Of a stretch of 64,000 nt of DNA, positions 35,371-43,727 are shown one piece after another (the stretch's first letter is position 1; each line of letters starts with the position of its first letter). The notes under the pieces were generated by a model. The model worked only from the letters and a program-made list of their open reading frames with translations, was not told the DNA's origin and made no database searches. Made by a program: the position numbers and the translations under genes. The stretch covers positions 3,326,001 to 3,390,000 of the forward strand of contig NZ_CP092417.1 in assembly GCF_023716865.1 (NCBI RefSeq), given 5' to 3'. The stretch comes from Endozoicomonas sp. SCSIO W0465. Its GTDB lineage: Bacteria; Pseudomonadota; Gammaproteobacteria; Pseudomonadales; Endozoicomonadaceae.

Positions 35371-36107
35371 TTATTCAGCGGCGCTGAGTACTGGATTAAA
35401 GACGCTCTGCCCGGCAAAACTCACTGCACCCAGGTCAGTCATGGCATAATCTGGAATGGCTGTGATTTCCAGGCAGCACATGTAGAAGATCGGGTCTGGG
35501 AGGTCACAGCCCAGTGCCCGGGTGACTGCCTTCATCTTAATCTCGGCTGCTGCCATCGCTTTAGGGCTGATATCGGAGGTGATGCCACAGATAGGCAGAT
35601 GGATAAAGTCAACCACCTCGCCATCTTTCACAATGACCTGACCACCACCTTTTTCTGCCAGATAGTTGATGGCAATGGACATGTCTTCAGAGTTAGTGCC
35701 GATGCAGACAATGTTGTTGTCATCCGGTGCCTTGGAGCTGGCCATGGCGCCGGCTTTCAGTTTCCAGCCGGAAACAAAAGCCACCGGCTTGTTACCATTC
35801 TTGCCAAAACGTTCAACCACCGTAGCATAGAGCACATCGTTCTCGACATCCGGAAGCACCACACCATTCTCAACCTTGAGCGTAACATCCCGACGACGAC
35901 GGACAAACGGCACGTCAAAATCCACCTCCATGGACAGTACATTGACCCTGTCGGTTTTCAGATCGGTGTATACCTTCATATCAGCCGGGGTAATGGATGG
36001 GATTCTCAACTTCGAAGAGAGTATTTCACTGCGCGGCGGAGGCTGCAGATCAACTGCCATCTTGCCGCCATCAACCACCAATTTGCCCTTGGCGATTACC
36101 TTGTCGA
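35371..36107 (-). pseudogene. Adenine deaminase paralogue, 3' fragment
   Basis: The remaining frame encodes about 245 residues of an Ade-like C-terminal domain (VIAKGKLVVDGGKMAVDL to VFNPVLSAAE), including AFVSGWKLKAGAMASSKAPDD, where the family has the SHDSxN motif as APDDNN. It is not a duplicate of the intact ade gene but a divergent paralogue. The open frame runs directly into the end of IS66 copy 2 at 36108, and the metal-binding N-terminal two thirds are missing. They are not present on the other side of the IS, so the gene was truncated by deletion or rearrangement. No activity is expected. Confidence 0.87.
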
Positions 36108-37715
36108 GTAACTATTCAGCACTGAGCAAAGGCATATTACAGTAATTCCGAACAGCTCTATGAAGTGATTGATATATGTCCATTCCCTGTTTTCTGGCAG
36201 ACGACAAATAGCTGCGAATCCGTGCAAACATAGAACCACCGTCTGCACTCCTGAAGCAGCCTGAGATTTTCTGCTTTAACTTGGCCATTCGAACATCCCG
36301 CTCACTGCCATTGTTATCGAAGGGAATGGTAAAATCTGACATGAAGCGCAGTGTCTCAGCCTTGAACTCAGTGAGTCGTTTGAAGAGATTGTAAGCTTTA
36401 GTATTCTTGACTTTCTTGCGCTTAAGCTCCTCTCGTTGCTTCTCCATATAGACGACTTCTTTCATTAGAGCCCGCTGAAGCAACCGGTCATAAATCTTCT
36501 CGATTCGTTCACAGACAACACTTGGCATCTGTAGCATACCTATGGTCTTAAAGCCCTTGCAGTAATGCCAGGAAAGCCTCAGTAGCTTCATCAATCGCAA
36601 CGCCAGTTGATTGCTGTCCCTATCAACAACACCCAAAAGCTCCCTCAGGTGATGGGCATTGCAAAGTACGTGAGTTGCCGCATATGCAAAATAGGATTTC
36701 CAATGATCATGAACCAGAACGCCTGCAAATGTTAGCAGTATGCCCATCGTGTCCATGGCCTCACGACCTCGCTTTTCAGACAAGTAGTAGAGCGTCCATT
36801 GTTCATCCCGCATAACGTGTAGCCAGTGCAAAGAGCCCTCGGCCCGCATACCCGTTTCATCGGCTCCGGCAACAGACGATTCCCGCAAGGCGTCACGAAT
36901 AACCTCTTCAGTAGAAGCCAGATTTTCATAGGTTCTGGCCACAAAATTGGCGACAGTGCCTGCACTTACACTCATTTTATAGAGAGTATTAAAATACTCT
37001 GACACGCGCTTAAAAGGCAGGAAATGGTATTGGTTAAGATAGACGGCCATAGCCTGTGTGGCTGAGCCATATTGTGCGGCAGCGGTAACACCTTCCGGGA
37101 ATTCAGCCTGATTCCGACAACCACAAGTGCAGATTTTTACTTCAGCTCTATGGGCCGTTACTTCAAATTCACCCGGTCTCCCTGGTTCAAACACCTGTCG
37201 TTCAATATATTTGACCGGCTCACTATCAAGAAGAGACGCCTGACATTTATTGCATTCTTTAACCGGAAGGTACTCAATATAGTCAGGGATATCGACCTGT
37301 TTAAGACAAGTGCCCTGATGCCCTTTCTTTCCACCGGCTTTATTACCAGAAGACTGTCTCAGACTTTTAGGATTGGGTTTTTCATCCGATGGATCGGTAC
37401 CTTTATCTGCGGAAAGGTCGTCAGAATGATCTGGAGAATTACTGTTTTTACAAGGTTTTTGATAACCATCAGACGATGGCGGCTTGCTGCTGTTTTGACT
37501 GTTCTTGCCAACCTTTTCTTCCAATTCTCGACATCGCTCTTCCAGACAGGCAACTCTCATCCGCAGCTCTGCATTCTCTTTCAAGAGAATCTCAGCCGAC
37601 ATAGTTGCGGGTAGTTCTGGAATCATGCTGGCGAATATTGTGGAAAAATGGTGCTTAAGAGGATGGTATAAAAATCAGAAAATTCCAGATTTATGTGGGG
37701 GTGCTGAACAGTTAC
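36108..37715 (-). mobile_element. IS66-family element, copy 2 (intact)
   Basis: Exactly 1608 bp between GTAACTGTTCAGCAC and GTAACTATTCAGCAC ends, reading on the minus strand. The 8-base flanks (AATTTGCC and TCGACAAG on that strand) do not match each other, so the insertion duplication is lost. The element truncates the second adenine deaminase gene. Confidence 0.93.
36112..37626 (-). CDS. IS66 transposase, copy 2, intact
   Basis: A 504-residue IS66 transposase, the same protein as copy 4 at 58700-60214. An N-terminal coiled coil (residues 15-45) is followed by KNSQNSSKPPSSD, a basic GNKAGGKKGHQG segment and a zinc-binding module (ECNKCQ, CTCGC). The DDE core has GADETGMRAEG, HDHWKSYF and the C-terminal IPFDNNGSERDVRM, with the NN-x-x-E-R motif of the family. 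It is the only gene of the element. Since the frame and both ends are intact, it could move itself and the broken copies. Confidence 0.94.
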   Translation of the reverse strand: MIPELPATMSAEILLKENAELRMRVACLEERCRELEEKVGKNSQNSSKPPSSDGYQKPCKNSNSPDHSDDLSADKGTDPSDEKPNPKSLRQSSGNKAGGKKGHQGTCLKQVDIPDYIEYLPVKECNKCQASLLDSEPVKYIERQVFEPGRPGEFEVTAHRAEVKICTCGCRNQAEFPEGVTAAAQYGSATQAMAVYLNQYHFLPFKRVSEYFNTLYKMSVSAGTVANFVARTYENLASTEEVIRDALRESSVAGADETGMRAEGSLHWLHVMRDEQWTLYYLSEKRGREAMDTMGILLTFAGVLVHDHWKSYFAYAATHVLCNAHHLRELLGVVDRDSNQLALRLMKLLRLSWHYCKGFKTIGMLQMPSVVCERIEKIYDRLLQRALMKEVVYMEKQREELKRKKVKNTKAYNLFKRLTEFKAETLRFMSDFTIPFDNNGSERDVRMAKLKQKISGCFRSADGGSMFARIRSYLSSARKQGMDIYQSLHRAVRNYCNMPLLSAE

Positions 37716-37785
37716 GGCAAATTAATGTGTTTGCTTAAAGTCATGGCAGCCACAGGCGGATGTGATGGTCATTCACGGTTGATCT

Positions 37786-38487
37786 TCAGAAGTCATCTTC
37801 AGGCTGCTGGCCGGTAATTAAATATTCACGTCGTTGTAAATAAGTATCTCTGATAAACGTGTAACGGTCTCCGAGTATCAGCTCTTCAGCATCAAGGAGT
37901 TGCGCGCGACTATTGATGATGTCAATACCGCCGGCAATCCAGCTGGCACGCTCAGGTTCATAGTAGGCTAACGGATTGGTTAACGCGTCAGGAATCAGGC
38001 CAACGCCAGAACGGACGGTGCCCGGGCCAAGAAAGGGGAGGACAAGATAAGGCCCGGACGGCACGCCCCAGTTGGCAAAAGTCAGCCCGAAATCGCTATA
38101 GCGCTTGTCAAGCCCTAGTGGTGTCGCTACATCAATCAGACCCAGCATGCCAGCAGTAGAATTGATGATCAGGCGAACGGAGGAAACCAGTACATCCTGT
38201 ACCTTGAGCTGGAAGCCGGCACTGGCGATATTTCTCAGCTCACCAAGATTGCTGAAGAAGTTGCTGACTAAAGTTTGCACCGGCCTGGGTGTCACAACGT
38301 TATAGGTCTTGGCAACGGGCTTCAGTGCATAGTTGTCCAGGGTTTCATTCAGTTTGAACACCTTACGGTTCCAGCTTTCCAGTGGGTCATCGTAAGCGAT
38401 GGGCTCAGTGCCAAAAGTCAACGTGGGCAAGAGTATCAGCACCGTTACGACAACCGAACGAACAATAATCGCAGGAGAATGATTCAC
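37786..38487 (-). CDS. mlaA: MlaA/VacJ-family protein of phospholipid transport
   Basis: A 233-residue MlaA homologue, the outer-membrane part of the Mla pathway that removes surface phospholipids. The family core is evident: DPLESWNRKVFKLNETLDNYALKP near residue 33, SNFFSNLGELRN, then INSTAGMLGLIDVATPLGL and YLVLPFLGPGTVRSGVG. A hydrophobic leader (residues 9-26) is present, but no lipobox cysteine follows it (LPTLTFGTEP), so lipidation is doubtful and a signal peptidase I site may be used. No other mla gene is adjacent. The gene lies just beyond IS66 copy 2, on the same strand. Confidence 0.9.
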   Translation of the reverse strand: MNHSPAIIVRSVVVTVLILLPTLTFGTEPIAYDDPLESWNRKVFKLNETLDNYALKPVAKTYNVVTPRPVQTLVSNFFSNLGELRNIASAGFQLKVQDVLVSSVRLIINSTAGMLGLIDVATPLGLDKRYSDFGLTFANWGVPSGPYLVLPFLGPGTVRSGVGLIPDALTNPLAYYEPERASWIAGGIDIINSRAQLLDAEELILGDRYTFIRDTYLQRREYLITGQQPEDDF

Positions 38488-38787
38488 ACGCTTGATCCTT
38501 GATTCCTTGTTAATTATTCACTTCTGTAGATTCGGGCACACCGTACTCTCTATGCAATGCAATGCGATGACGAGATGAGCTTGGCAAACGGTTATCCTGT
38601 AATGCGTTGTAAAAAAGTGACGTGGGACTATTCTAACTTGGTCTTAAGTACTTTTTCCAATGCAGGGTCAATCGCTAGCGTTGCCGGGCAGGGCGACAAA
38701 ATGGTTTCGTTTTTATCTCGTTCTCCTTTATTTGCCAGTCCTCTAAAGGTTAGCTACTGTTAGCTAAACAAACCGGAGGATTTGCCC
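38488..38787. other. mlaA to toxin-antitoxin intergenic region
   Basis: Three hundred bases between the divergent mlaA and Phd genes. It should hold both promoters. The one clear feature is a direct repeat of GTTAGCTA near the Phd gene (38749-38766); no gene is supported. Confidence 0.55.
38749..38766. promoter_or_regulatory. Direct repeat, likely TA operator
   Basis: GTTAGCTA occurs at 38749-38756 and 38759-38766, spaced 10 bases apart (one helical turn), each containing the palindrome TAGCTA. The position just before the antitoxin ribosome site fits an autoregulatory operator. Confidence 0.5.
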
Positions 38788-39063
38788 ATGTCCGAGTCAT
38801 CCGCTGGCGAACCTGGACAGGTTATCAATATGCATGAAGCCAAGACCCGCCTTTCTCAACTTGGCGAAATGGCCTGGCGTGGAGAACGGGTCATTATCTC
38901 CAGAGCAGGCAAACCCTACCTTGAGCTGGTACCCTACCGTGAACGAAAAGCCCGTAAGCCCGGTCGATACAAGGATGAAGTCCACCTGCCTGATGCCGCT
39001 TTTGGTGACTCTGCGGATGGCACAGATGATGATATCATCGAACTGTTTGAGAGTGACGAATGA
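38788..39063 (+). CDS. Phd/YefM-family antitoxin
   Basis: A 91-residue antitoxin. The N-terminal fold shows QVINMHEAKTRLSQLGEMAWRGERVIISRAGKPYLELVPY, the usual Phd DNA-binding and dimerisation region. The acidic C-terminus (DGTDDDIIELFESDE) should wrap the toxin. ATG 38788 follows GGAGGA by 7 bases. The stop overlaps the toxin start by 4 bases, the standard coupling of type II modules. Confidence 0.9.
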   Translation: MSESSAGEPGQVINMHEAKTRLSQLGEMAWRGERVIISRAGKPYLELVPYRERKARKPGRYKDEVHLPDAAFGDSADGTDDDIIELFESDE

Positions 39064-39452
39064 GTATCCGGCACTTATTGCTGGACTCCCACGTTTTTCT
39101 CTGGTGGATTAAAGACCATAGTCGTTTAGGGTCAAAGACCCGCTCGTTGATTGCCAATGCAGAGAACGTGGTTTATGTCAGCGCTGCATCCATTCTGGAG
39201 ATCGCCATTAAGAAAAGGCTGGGCAAGCTGAATGCTCCCGATGGGCTATCTTCGATTCTTGAAGAGGAAGGCTTCACTCCGCTACCTATCCAACCATACC
39301 ACGGCGAGCTGTCCGGAACCCTTCCCATGATTCATAAAGACCCGTTTGACCGCCTGCTGGTTGCCCAGGCCATTGCGGATGGGCTTGAACTGGTCTCGGT
39401 TGATTCGGTATTTCCCCGATACCACGTCAGGCTGGTCAATGCCGAAGAGTAG
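39060..39452 (+). CDS. PIN-domain (VapC-like) toxin
   Basis: A 130-residue PIN-domain ribonuclease toxin paired with the preceding Phd-type antitoxin. Acidic active-site residues appear in LLLDSHVFLWW (Asp8), AASILEIAIKKRLG (Glu), and KDPFDRLLVAQAIADGLELVSVDSVF (Asp residues). The frame is complete, so the module may be active. VapC toxins cleave initiator tRNA or rRNA; the target here is unknown. Confidence 0.9.
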   Translation: MSIRHLLLDSHVFLWWIKDHSRLGSKTRSLIANAENVVYVSAASILEIAIKKRLGKLNAPDGLSSILEEEGFTPLPIQPYHGELSGTLPMIHKDPFDRLLVAQAIADGLELVSVDSVFPRYHVRLVNAEE

Positions 39453-39496
39453 CTGTGCATGGGTAATGGATTACATATATTAAGGAAGCAAAATCC

Positions 39497-39721
39497 ATGG
39501 CCACCCTGACCATCCGTAACCTGCCGGACGAACTGATCGAACGATTAAAAGCCAGCGCCAAAGCTGGCAACCGCTCCATGGAGCAAGAAGTGCGGGAACT
39601 GCTTGAAGCCCGCTATCAACAGAAGTCTGATCTGATTCAAGCTATAAAAAACAGCTGGAAAGAGCTGCCGGAAACCTCAGCCAAAGAGATGGACGCTTGG
39701 CGACAGGAAGGGCGACCATGA
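39497..39721 (+). CDS. FitA/VapB-like ribbon-helix-helix antitoxin
   Basis: A 74-residue Arc-type antitoxin: MATLTIRNLPDELIERLKASAKAGNRSMEQEVRELLEARY is the classic ribbon-helix-helix of FitA. The acidic and tryptophan-containing tail (ELPETSAKEMDAWRQEGRP) would bind the toxin. A ribosome site (AAGGAAG) precedes ATG 39497. It overlaps the following toxin gene by 4 bases. The toxin is frameshifted, so this antitoxin may now be unpaired. Confidence 0.88.
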   Translation: MATLTIRNLPDELIERLKASAKAGNRSMEQEVRELLEARYQQKSDLIQAIKNSWKELPETSAKEMDAWRQEGRP

Positions 39722-40079
39722 CCCGAGCCGTTATCGATACCATGGTCTTTGCCTATGCACTGTTTAATGAACCCGTACACCGGCAGGAAGCCCTGGCCGT
39801 ATTGGAAAAAACCGAACACATTCATGTGCCTGACCTGTTCCGGGCCGAGTTGTGCAATGTTGCCTCTGGCAGTGGATAACCCATCAGCAATTGAGCCTGC
39901 AACAGGCCATACAGGCAACCGAACGAGCCGAAGCACTGATCACGTCGGTAACCAGCAGTGAGCGATTATGGTTCAAAGCACTGGAAGTAGCCACGTATGC
40001 AAAACACCCTGCCTACGATGCGTTATTTGTGGTGTTGGCATTGACAATGGTGCCAATAATGTTATTGGGTAAATCCTGA
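39718..40079 (+). pseudogene. VapC/FitB-like PIN toxin with frameshift
   Basis: The gene starts at ATG 39718 with TRAVIDTMVFAYALFN and reads to FRAELCNVA, then stops at 39879. The family sequence continues in another frame as LWQWITHQQLSLQQAIQ up to DALFVVLAL. Adding one C near 39862 rejoins them as CNVALWQWITHQQ. The end (ALTMVPIMLLGKS) also departs from the usual ALTNGA-type ending, suggesting a second frameshift. The PIN domain lacks its later acidic residues in the first reading frame, so toxin activity should be lost. Confidence 0.83.
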
Positions 40080-40177
40080 TAGTTACGGGCAAATCATAGT
40101 GACTAACTCTAAGCCCGATCAAGCCTGAAACATTCAAGAATCAAGACCCCGATTTGTACCCCCCCCCCACACTTTTT

Positions 40178-40199
40178 GCAGCAGTTTTTGAGAAGTTAC
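40178..40199 (+). mobile_element. Relic of an IS66-like right end
   Basis: The 22 bases GCAGCAGTTTTTGAGAAGTTAC match the right end of the 1727-bp IS66-like element (14537-14558) at all but two positions. They follow a run of ten C (40159-40168). No other part of the element is present, so this is a stub left after deletion. Confidence 0.6.
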
Positions 40200-40201
40200 A
40201 A

Positions 40202-40489
40202 TTATTGCAACTCTTGAAACACTTCAGGGCATTGCTCTGCGATTCTTAGCAGTGCTTTTGCTGGGCCTTGGGGGCTTCGGCGACCTTGCTCCCAATCTTG
40301 TATGGTTCTTATGCTGACACCCATAAGGCCAGCAAAAGCAGACTGCGAAAGCTTTAACTTTTTCCTGATTTCTTTAGCAGGTGACGGATCGGAAAGGATA
40401 GAAGTTTTAAGCTTACCTTCACCGGACTTGAAAGCTTTAATCTCCTCAATGCCATCAAGAATTTCTTGACCTATATCTCTTTTACTCAT
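40202..40489 (-). CDS. HigA-type helix-turn-helix antitoxin
   Basis: A 95-residue XRE-family antitoxin with PAKEIRKKLKLSQSAFAGLMGVSIRTIQDWEQGRRSPQGPA as the helix-turn-helix (residues 45-85). It follows a RelE/HigB-like toxin gene, the order usual for higBA. ATG 40489 gives MSKRDIGQEILDGIEEIK, the typical start; the longer open frame upstream belongs to the toxin gene in another frame. Since the toxin carries a nonsense codon, this antitoxin may act alone, perhaps still binding its promoter. Confidence 0.87.
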   Translation of the reverse strand: MSKRDIGQEILDGIEEIKAFKSGEGKLKTSILSDPSPAKEIRKKLKLSQSAFAGLMGVSIRTIQDWEQGRRSPQGPAKALLRIAEQCPEVFQELQ

Positions 40490-40793
40490 TTTCGATAGCC
40501 TCCGTAATTTTCTTGAGAATATGGCCAGGAATAGTGGCTTGCTCAGATTTACTGTAAATTGTGAGCATCCATATTTCGTAGTCACTCTTTTTTCAGTGGT
40601 AAATTACTCGAACACCACTGCTTTTACCTTTGCCTTCAGGAGCCCAACGCACTTTTCGAACACCGCCGCTACCACGGACAATATCACCAGAGTCCGGCTT
40701 TTCCTGTAGATGCCATTGCAACATTCTGTATTCATCATCCGATAAATAATCAGAAAGCAGCTTGGTAAATTTGCTTGTTTCAATGAAAATCAT
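40482..40793 (-). pseudogene. RelE/HigB-like toxin with in-frame stop
   Basis: The frame from ATG 40793 encodes MIFIETSKFTKLLSDYLSDD through GKSSGVRVIYH, then a TGA at 40593-40595. The same frame continues KKSDYEIWMLTIYSKSEQATIPGHILKKITEAIENE and ends at 40482, overlapping the antitoxin start by 8 bases. In RelE/HigB relatives a tryptophan follows RVIYY, so TGG has become TGA. The full protein would have 103 residues. The catalytic C-terminal half is lost, so the toxin should be inactive unless the stop is read through. Confidence 0.85.
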
Positions 40794-40907
40794 AGACTAG
40801 AAGTGTACGGCATTGCCGTATTTTGTCAAATCTACACATCTCATCGATTTTGTTGATAATTTGTATTGGGGGATACCACCCAAGAAATAGGGAAAAAATA
40901 GAAAAAC

Positions 40908-40948
40908 AGGACACCCATTTTCTCAACCAAGATATATATGGGTGTCCT
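40908..40948. terminator. Hairpin with T run, likely terminator
   Basis: Arms AGGACACCCAT and ATGGGTGTCCT pair perfectly over 11 bp around a 19-base loop, followed by ATTTTT on the plus strand and preceded by AAAAA. It could act in both directions. Confidence 0.6.
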
Positions 40949-42161
40949 ATTTTTCCTCCGATTTTTTGACCCCGATTTTCCTCCAAGAATCAAAGCCTGC
41001 CCACAATACTTTGGGTTTTGGCAGTGAGACCTCACCCCAAGGCCGGATACTTAGGGTAGACATTAAGCTCAAAAAAGGTTCGTTTCCGGCGGCAGAACCC
41101 ACCTTGAACAGCCACAATAAAGCTTCGAAACCATTATCAATGGCTGAACAAGATGAGTACTGCAAATAGTAGATTAGTTGAAAAAAACTGTTGACCTGTT
41201 TCGACCGGTCAGAACTCCTAAGTATGGCGGAACAGCTTGGTTTTACTATACGACAGCGAGATATCCGTCCTTTGGATTTTATCCTCTCACTGATCGATGC
41301 CCTCGCTGGTGATGGAAACTGCGATACCCAGGCGGATCTACACCGTAAATTTAACGAGTTGACGGGGCTGAATGTCTCTTATCGTTCTTGGGCAAATCAA
41401 GCTAAAAAGGACGCGCTGCCTACTCTTATCCTGTGGCTATGGGTGCAGTGTCTGGAAATATTTTCCCGCAAAGTCATGGCGTTTGATGAAGACAGTCCAT
41501 TTTCAGAGTTTGAGCACATTCTGATTCAGGACGGTTCGTCACAAGCTGTCTATGATGCCCTGAAAGAAGCATTTCCCGGCAGGTTCTCAACGGTCAGTCC
41601 TGCTGCCGTCGAGCTTCATACGACAATGGATCTTCTCACCAACAACCTGGTGCGGGTGCAGCTGACTGAAGATACCCGTTCAGAAAGAGACTGTCTGCCA
41701 CCACTGCCAACATCCATGGCCTATATCCTGATGCTAATGGATGCCGGTTATTTTGAGCTGGAACTCTTTGCCGCTATTGATGACAGGGAGGGTTCTTTTA
41801 TCTGCAAGGCACCTCAGAGTATCAACCCGACGATACTCAGCGCGGTACGGGAGGATGGCAAGAATCTCAATCGCTACAAAGGACAAAAACTGAAGGATGT
41901 ACTGTCTGGCTTCCCCAAAGACCAGTGCCTCGACCTGGATGTAGAATGGCCGGGATTCAAAGCCTGGCCATTCCGCTTGGTTGTCCGCTGGAATGACAAA
42001 AAACAGAAGTGGGTTTTCGTTGTGACCAACCTGAACCGGGTGGAGTTCACCTTGAGTGATGTGCTCCAGGCCTATCGTCTACGGTGGCAGATAGAGCTGA
42101 TTTTCAAAGAGATCAAATCCTATTCAGGGTGGCATCGTTTTAACACCAAATCAGCGACACT

Positions 42162-43270
42162 GGCTAAGTTACCGTTAATGGTTGGAAGCACCAATGTTCA
42201 GTAATTCTGCTGATCAACCGGCCAACAGTTAATTTTTTTGCTGCCGTCAGTTCTCGCCTCCAGGCCAGATAATGGGGAAGGTAACGAGTTGCAACCCCTT
42301 GGAATACGCCGCCAATCCAGCGTTTTAAATGACTGTGATAAGAATTTACAGTCTGGATGTGGTAGATGCCTTCAACAACATGTTGACCTGCTGATGTCAC
42401 CAGCTCCTTGAAGACAAATCCAAGCTTGTCAGCAAGTTTTTCGTGAGCGAGGTGTGCATCCGCACAGACCGTGGCCTGTATCGATATGCGGCCATTTAAA
42501 TGCCTGCACAATTCATTAGCACTTTCGTTTTCTAATACACCGTCAACGGTATTTCGATTACGGTCCCGAGCCACCATTACCGGGACTTTTCGGGCTTTGT
42601 TGGGATCATTACCCCGCTTTCGGGTTGGCCGTGGAAGGCCTTCTCTTTGCCCTTTGAAGGATTCACGGAAAAATGTTTCATCAAGCTCAGTAATGCCACA
42701 AAGCTCTTCTGCTTGATCATTATTAATCACTTCAAGAAAGCGGTGACGCCAGCGGAACGCAGTTTTCAAGTCAATGGCATTCTCAGCAGCAGCTGGTCGC
42801 AAGACCATAGAGTGAGTCATACCTGCGAGGTACTTGTTCCATTTTTCAGGGTGCCTGAGCCTTGCCAAAGGCGTTCCACTAAAGGCGTTAAACGTTGAGT
42901 CGCAAGTCTTGCAGTGGTAGCGCTGTCGGCCATTTCGTATGCCCCAGCGACCAACGCTATGGCTTTTGCATTTGGGGCACCTGGGGTTTTCGGCAAATTG
43001 GGCAAGTATGCTCTTTTCTACGTCAGGTGTTGCATTATCGTTATTGGGTATAGATTCACTGTAAACAGGTTCAGAGTCAGTGGTTTCTACTACCTCGGTA
43101 ACCTCTATTTGAGTACTAAGGAGCGAGTTGTTAAGAATGTCTCGCTGTTCACTGGTTAATGTTGAAATGGAATCAATAAAATTCTGGAAGAGTTCAGATT
43201 GCATATCACTCCCCTACAACGTAGATTTTATGGGAGTTTAGCTGATTCAACCATTAACGGTAACTTAGCC
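42162..43270 (-). mobile_element. IS1595-family element
   Basis: 1109 bp with perfect inverted repeats of at least 23 bp starting GGCTAAGTTACCGTTAATG. The flanking copies AGCGACACT lie at 42153-42161 and 43271-43279; the family norm is 8 bp, so one base may belong to the element. Confidence 0.9.
42164..43204 (-). CDS. IS1595-family (ISXO2-like) transposase
   Basis: A 346-residue transposase. An N-terminal zinc ribbon (CPKCKSHSVGRWG then YHCKTCDSTFN) near residues 75-105 is followed by the ISXO2-like DDE domain: ITELDETFFRESFKGQR (first aspartate and glutamate), VMVARDRNRNT, and VNSYHSHLKRWIGGVFQGVATRYLPHYL (the Asn-containing signature of this family). The reading frame ends inside the right inverted repeat. 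The protein is intact, so this element could be active. It lies opposite to the IS4 gene it disrupts. Confidence 0.9.
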   Translation of the reverse strand: MQSELFQNFIDSISTLTSEQRDILNNSLLSTQIEVTEVVETTDSEPVYSESIPNNDNATPDVEKSILAQFAENPRCPKCKSHSVGRWGIRNGRQRYHCKTCDSTFNAFSGTPLARLRHPEKWNKYLAGMTHSMVLRPAAAENAIDLKTAFRWRHRFLEVINNDQAEELCGITELDETFFRESFKGQREGLPRPTRKRGNDPNKARKVPVMVARDRNRNTVDGVLENESANELCRHLNGRISIQATVCADAHLAHEKLADKLGFVFKELVTSAGQHVVEGIYHIQTVNSYHSHLKRWIGGVFQGVATRYLPHYLAWRRELTAAKKLTVGRLISRITEHWCFQPLTVT

Positions 43271-43727
43271 AGCGACACTGGTGTTTAGCCTGATTCTGAT
43301 GTCCTTTGTGGTTGTGACGTTGAAAAGGTACCTTGCCCATGCTGCACAGGCGAACCTCTGTGAAAGTGGGAGCATTGAGGAAATCTCGACGCACAAGGTG
43401 ATGAAAAGTGGGACTCACCTGTTTGGTAATGTGATTTCATCGTTGATGAATGCAGGAAAGTCATTGGTCTCATGCATTAAAAAGCTACTGGACTTCTGGG
43501 GAAATAATGCGAAACGAGAACACCCTGCACGGGATGGTTGTTCAGGGCGTACAAGATTAGGCCTTTGTGCGGTGGGTGGGGCTTAATGTCTACCTTAAGA
43601 GGCCGGATATATGGAAGCATTACTCTTTAAAAGCCGTTGTGACAACTTTTCCTTGCAATGCGGGGCGGACCATATATGACCCCCAGCTCTCTCTATTAAC
43701 CGCTTGAGATTTAGTAGTGGGAGGATG

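Larger units (their letters stand above)
41191..43586 (+). pseudogene. IS4-family transposase, copy B, interrupted
   Basis: This has the same sequence as the copy A transposase except for a single RSERDCLPP unit. The frame is intact to TKSATL (near 42161), past the YRLRWQIELIFKEIKS signature, and resumes after the IS1595 at 43280 with VFSLILMSFVVVTL to the end at 43586. The insertion removes the last 100 or so residues from the first part, so it is probably inactive. Start TTG 41191 or ATG 41224, as in copy A. Confidence 0.92.
41050..43599 (+). mobile_element. IS4-family element, copy B, interrupted by IS1595
   Basis: The ends are the same as copy A (CTTAGGGTAGACATTAAGC and its partner). The 10-bp target copies AGGCCGGATA are at 41040-41049 and 43600-43609. 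Without the IS1595 insert (1109+9 bp) it is 1432 bp, 27 bp shorter than copy A because it lacks the tandem duplication. Confidence 0.92.

Noticed and set aside
34948..36111. 387-codon open frame on the plus strand opposite both adenine deaminase genes
   Set aside because: It is a shadow of ade and its paralogue on the other strand, crosses the intergenic repeat, has no ribosome site and no family resemblance.
53..37715. IS66 copies 1 and 2 as a giant composite transposon or simple inversion
   Set aside because: They are in opposite orientation, enclose core genes in conserved order, and neither the outer flanks nor the swapped flanks show matching 8-bp duplications.
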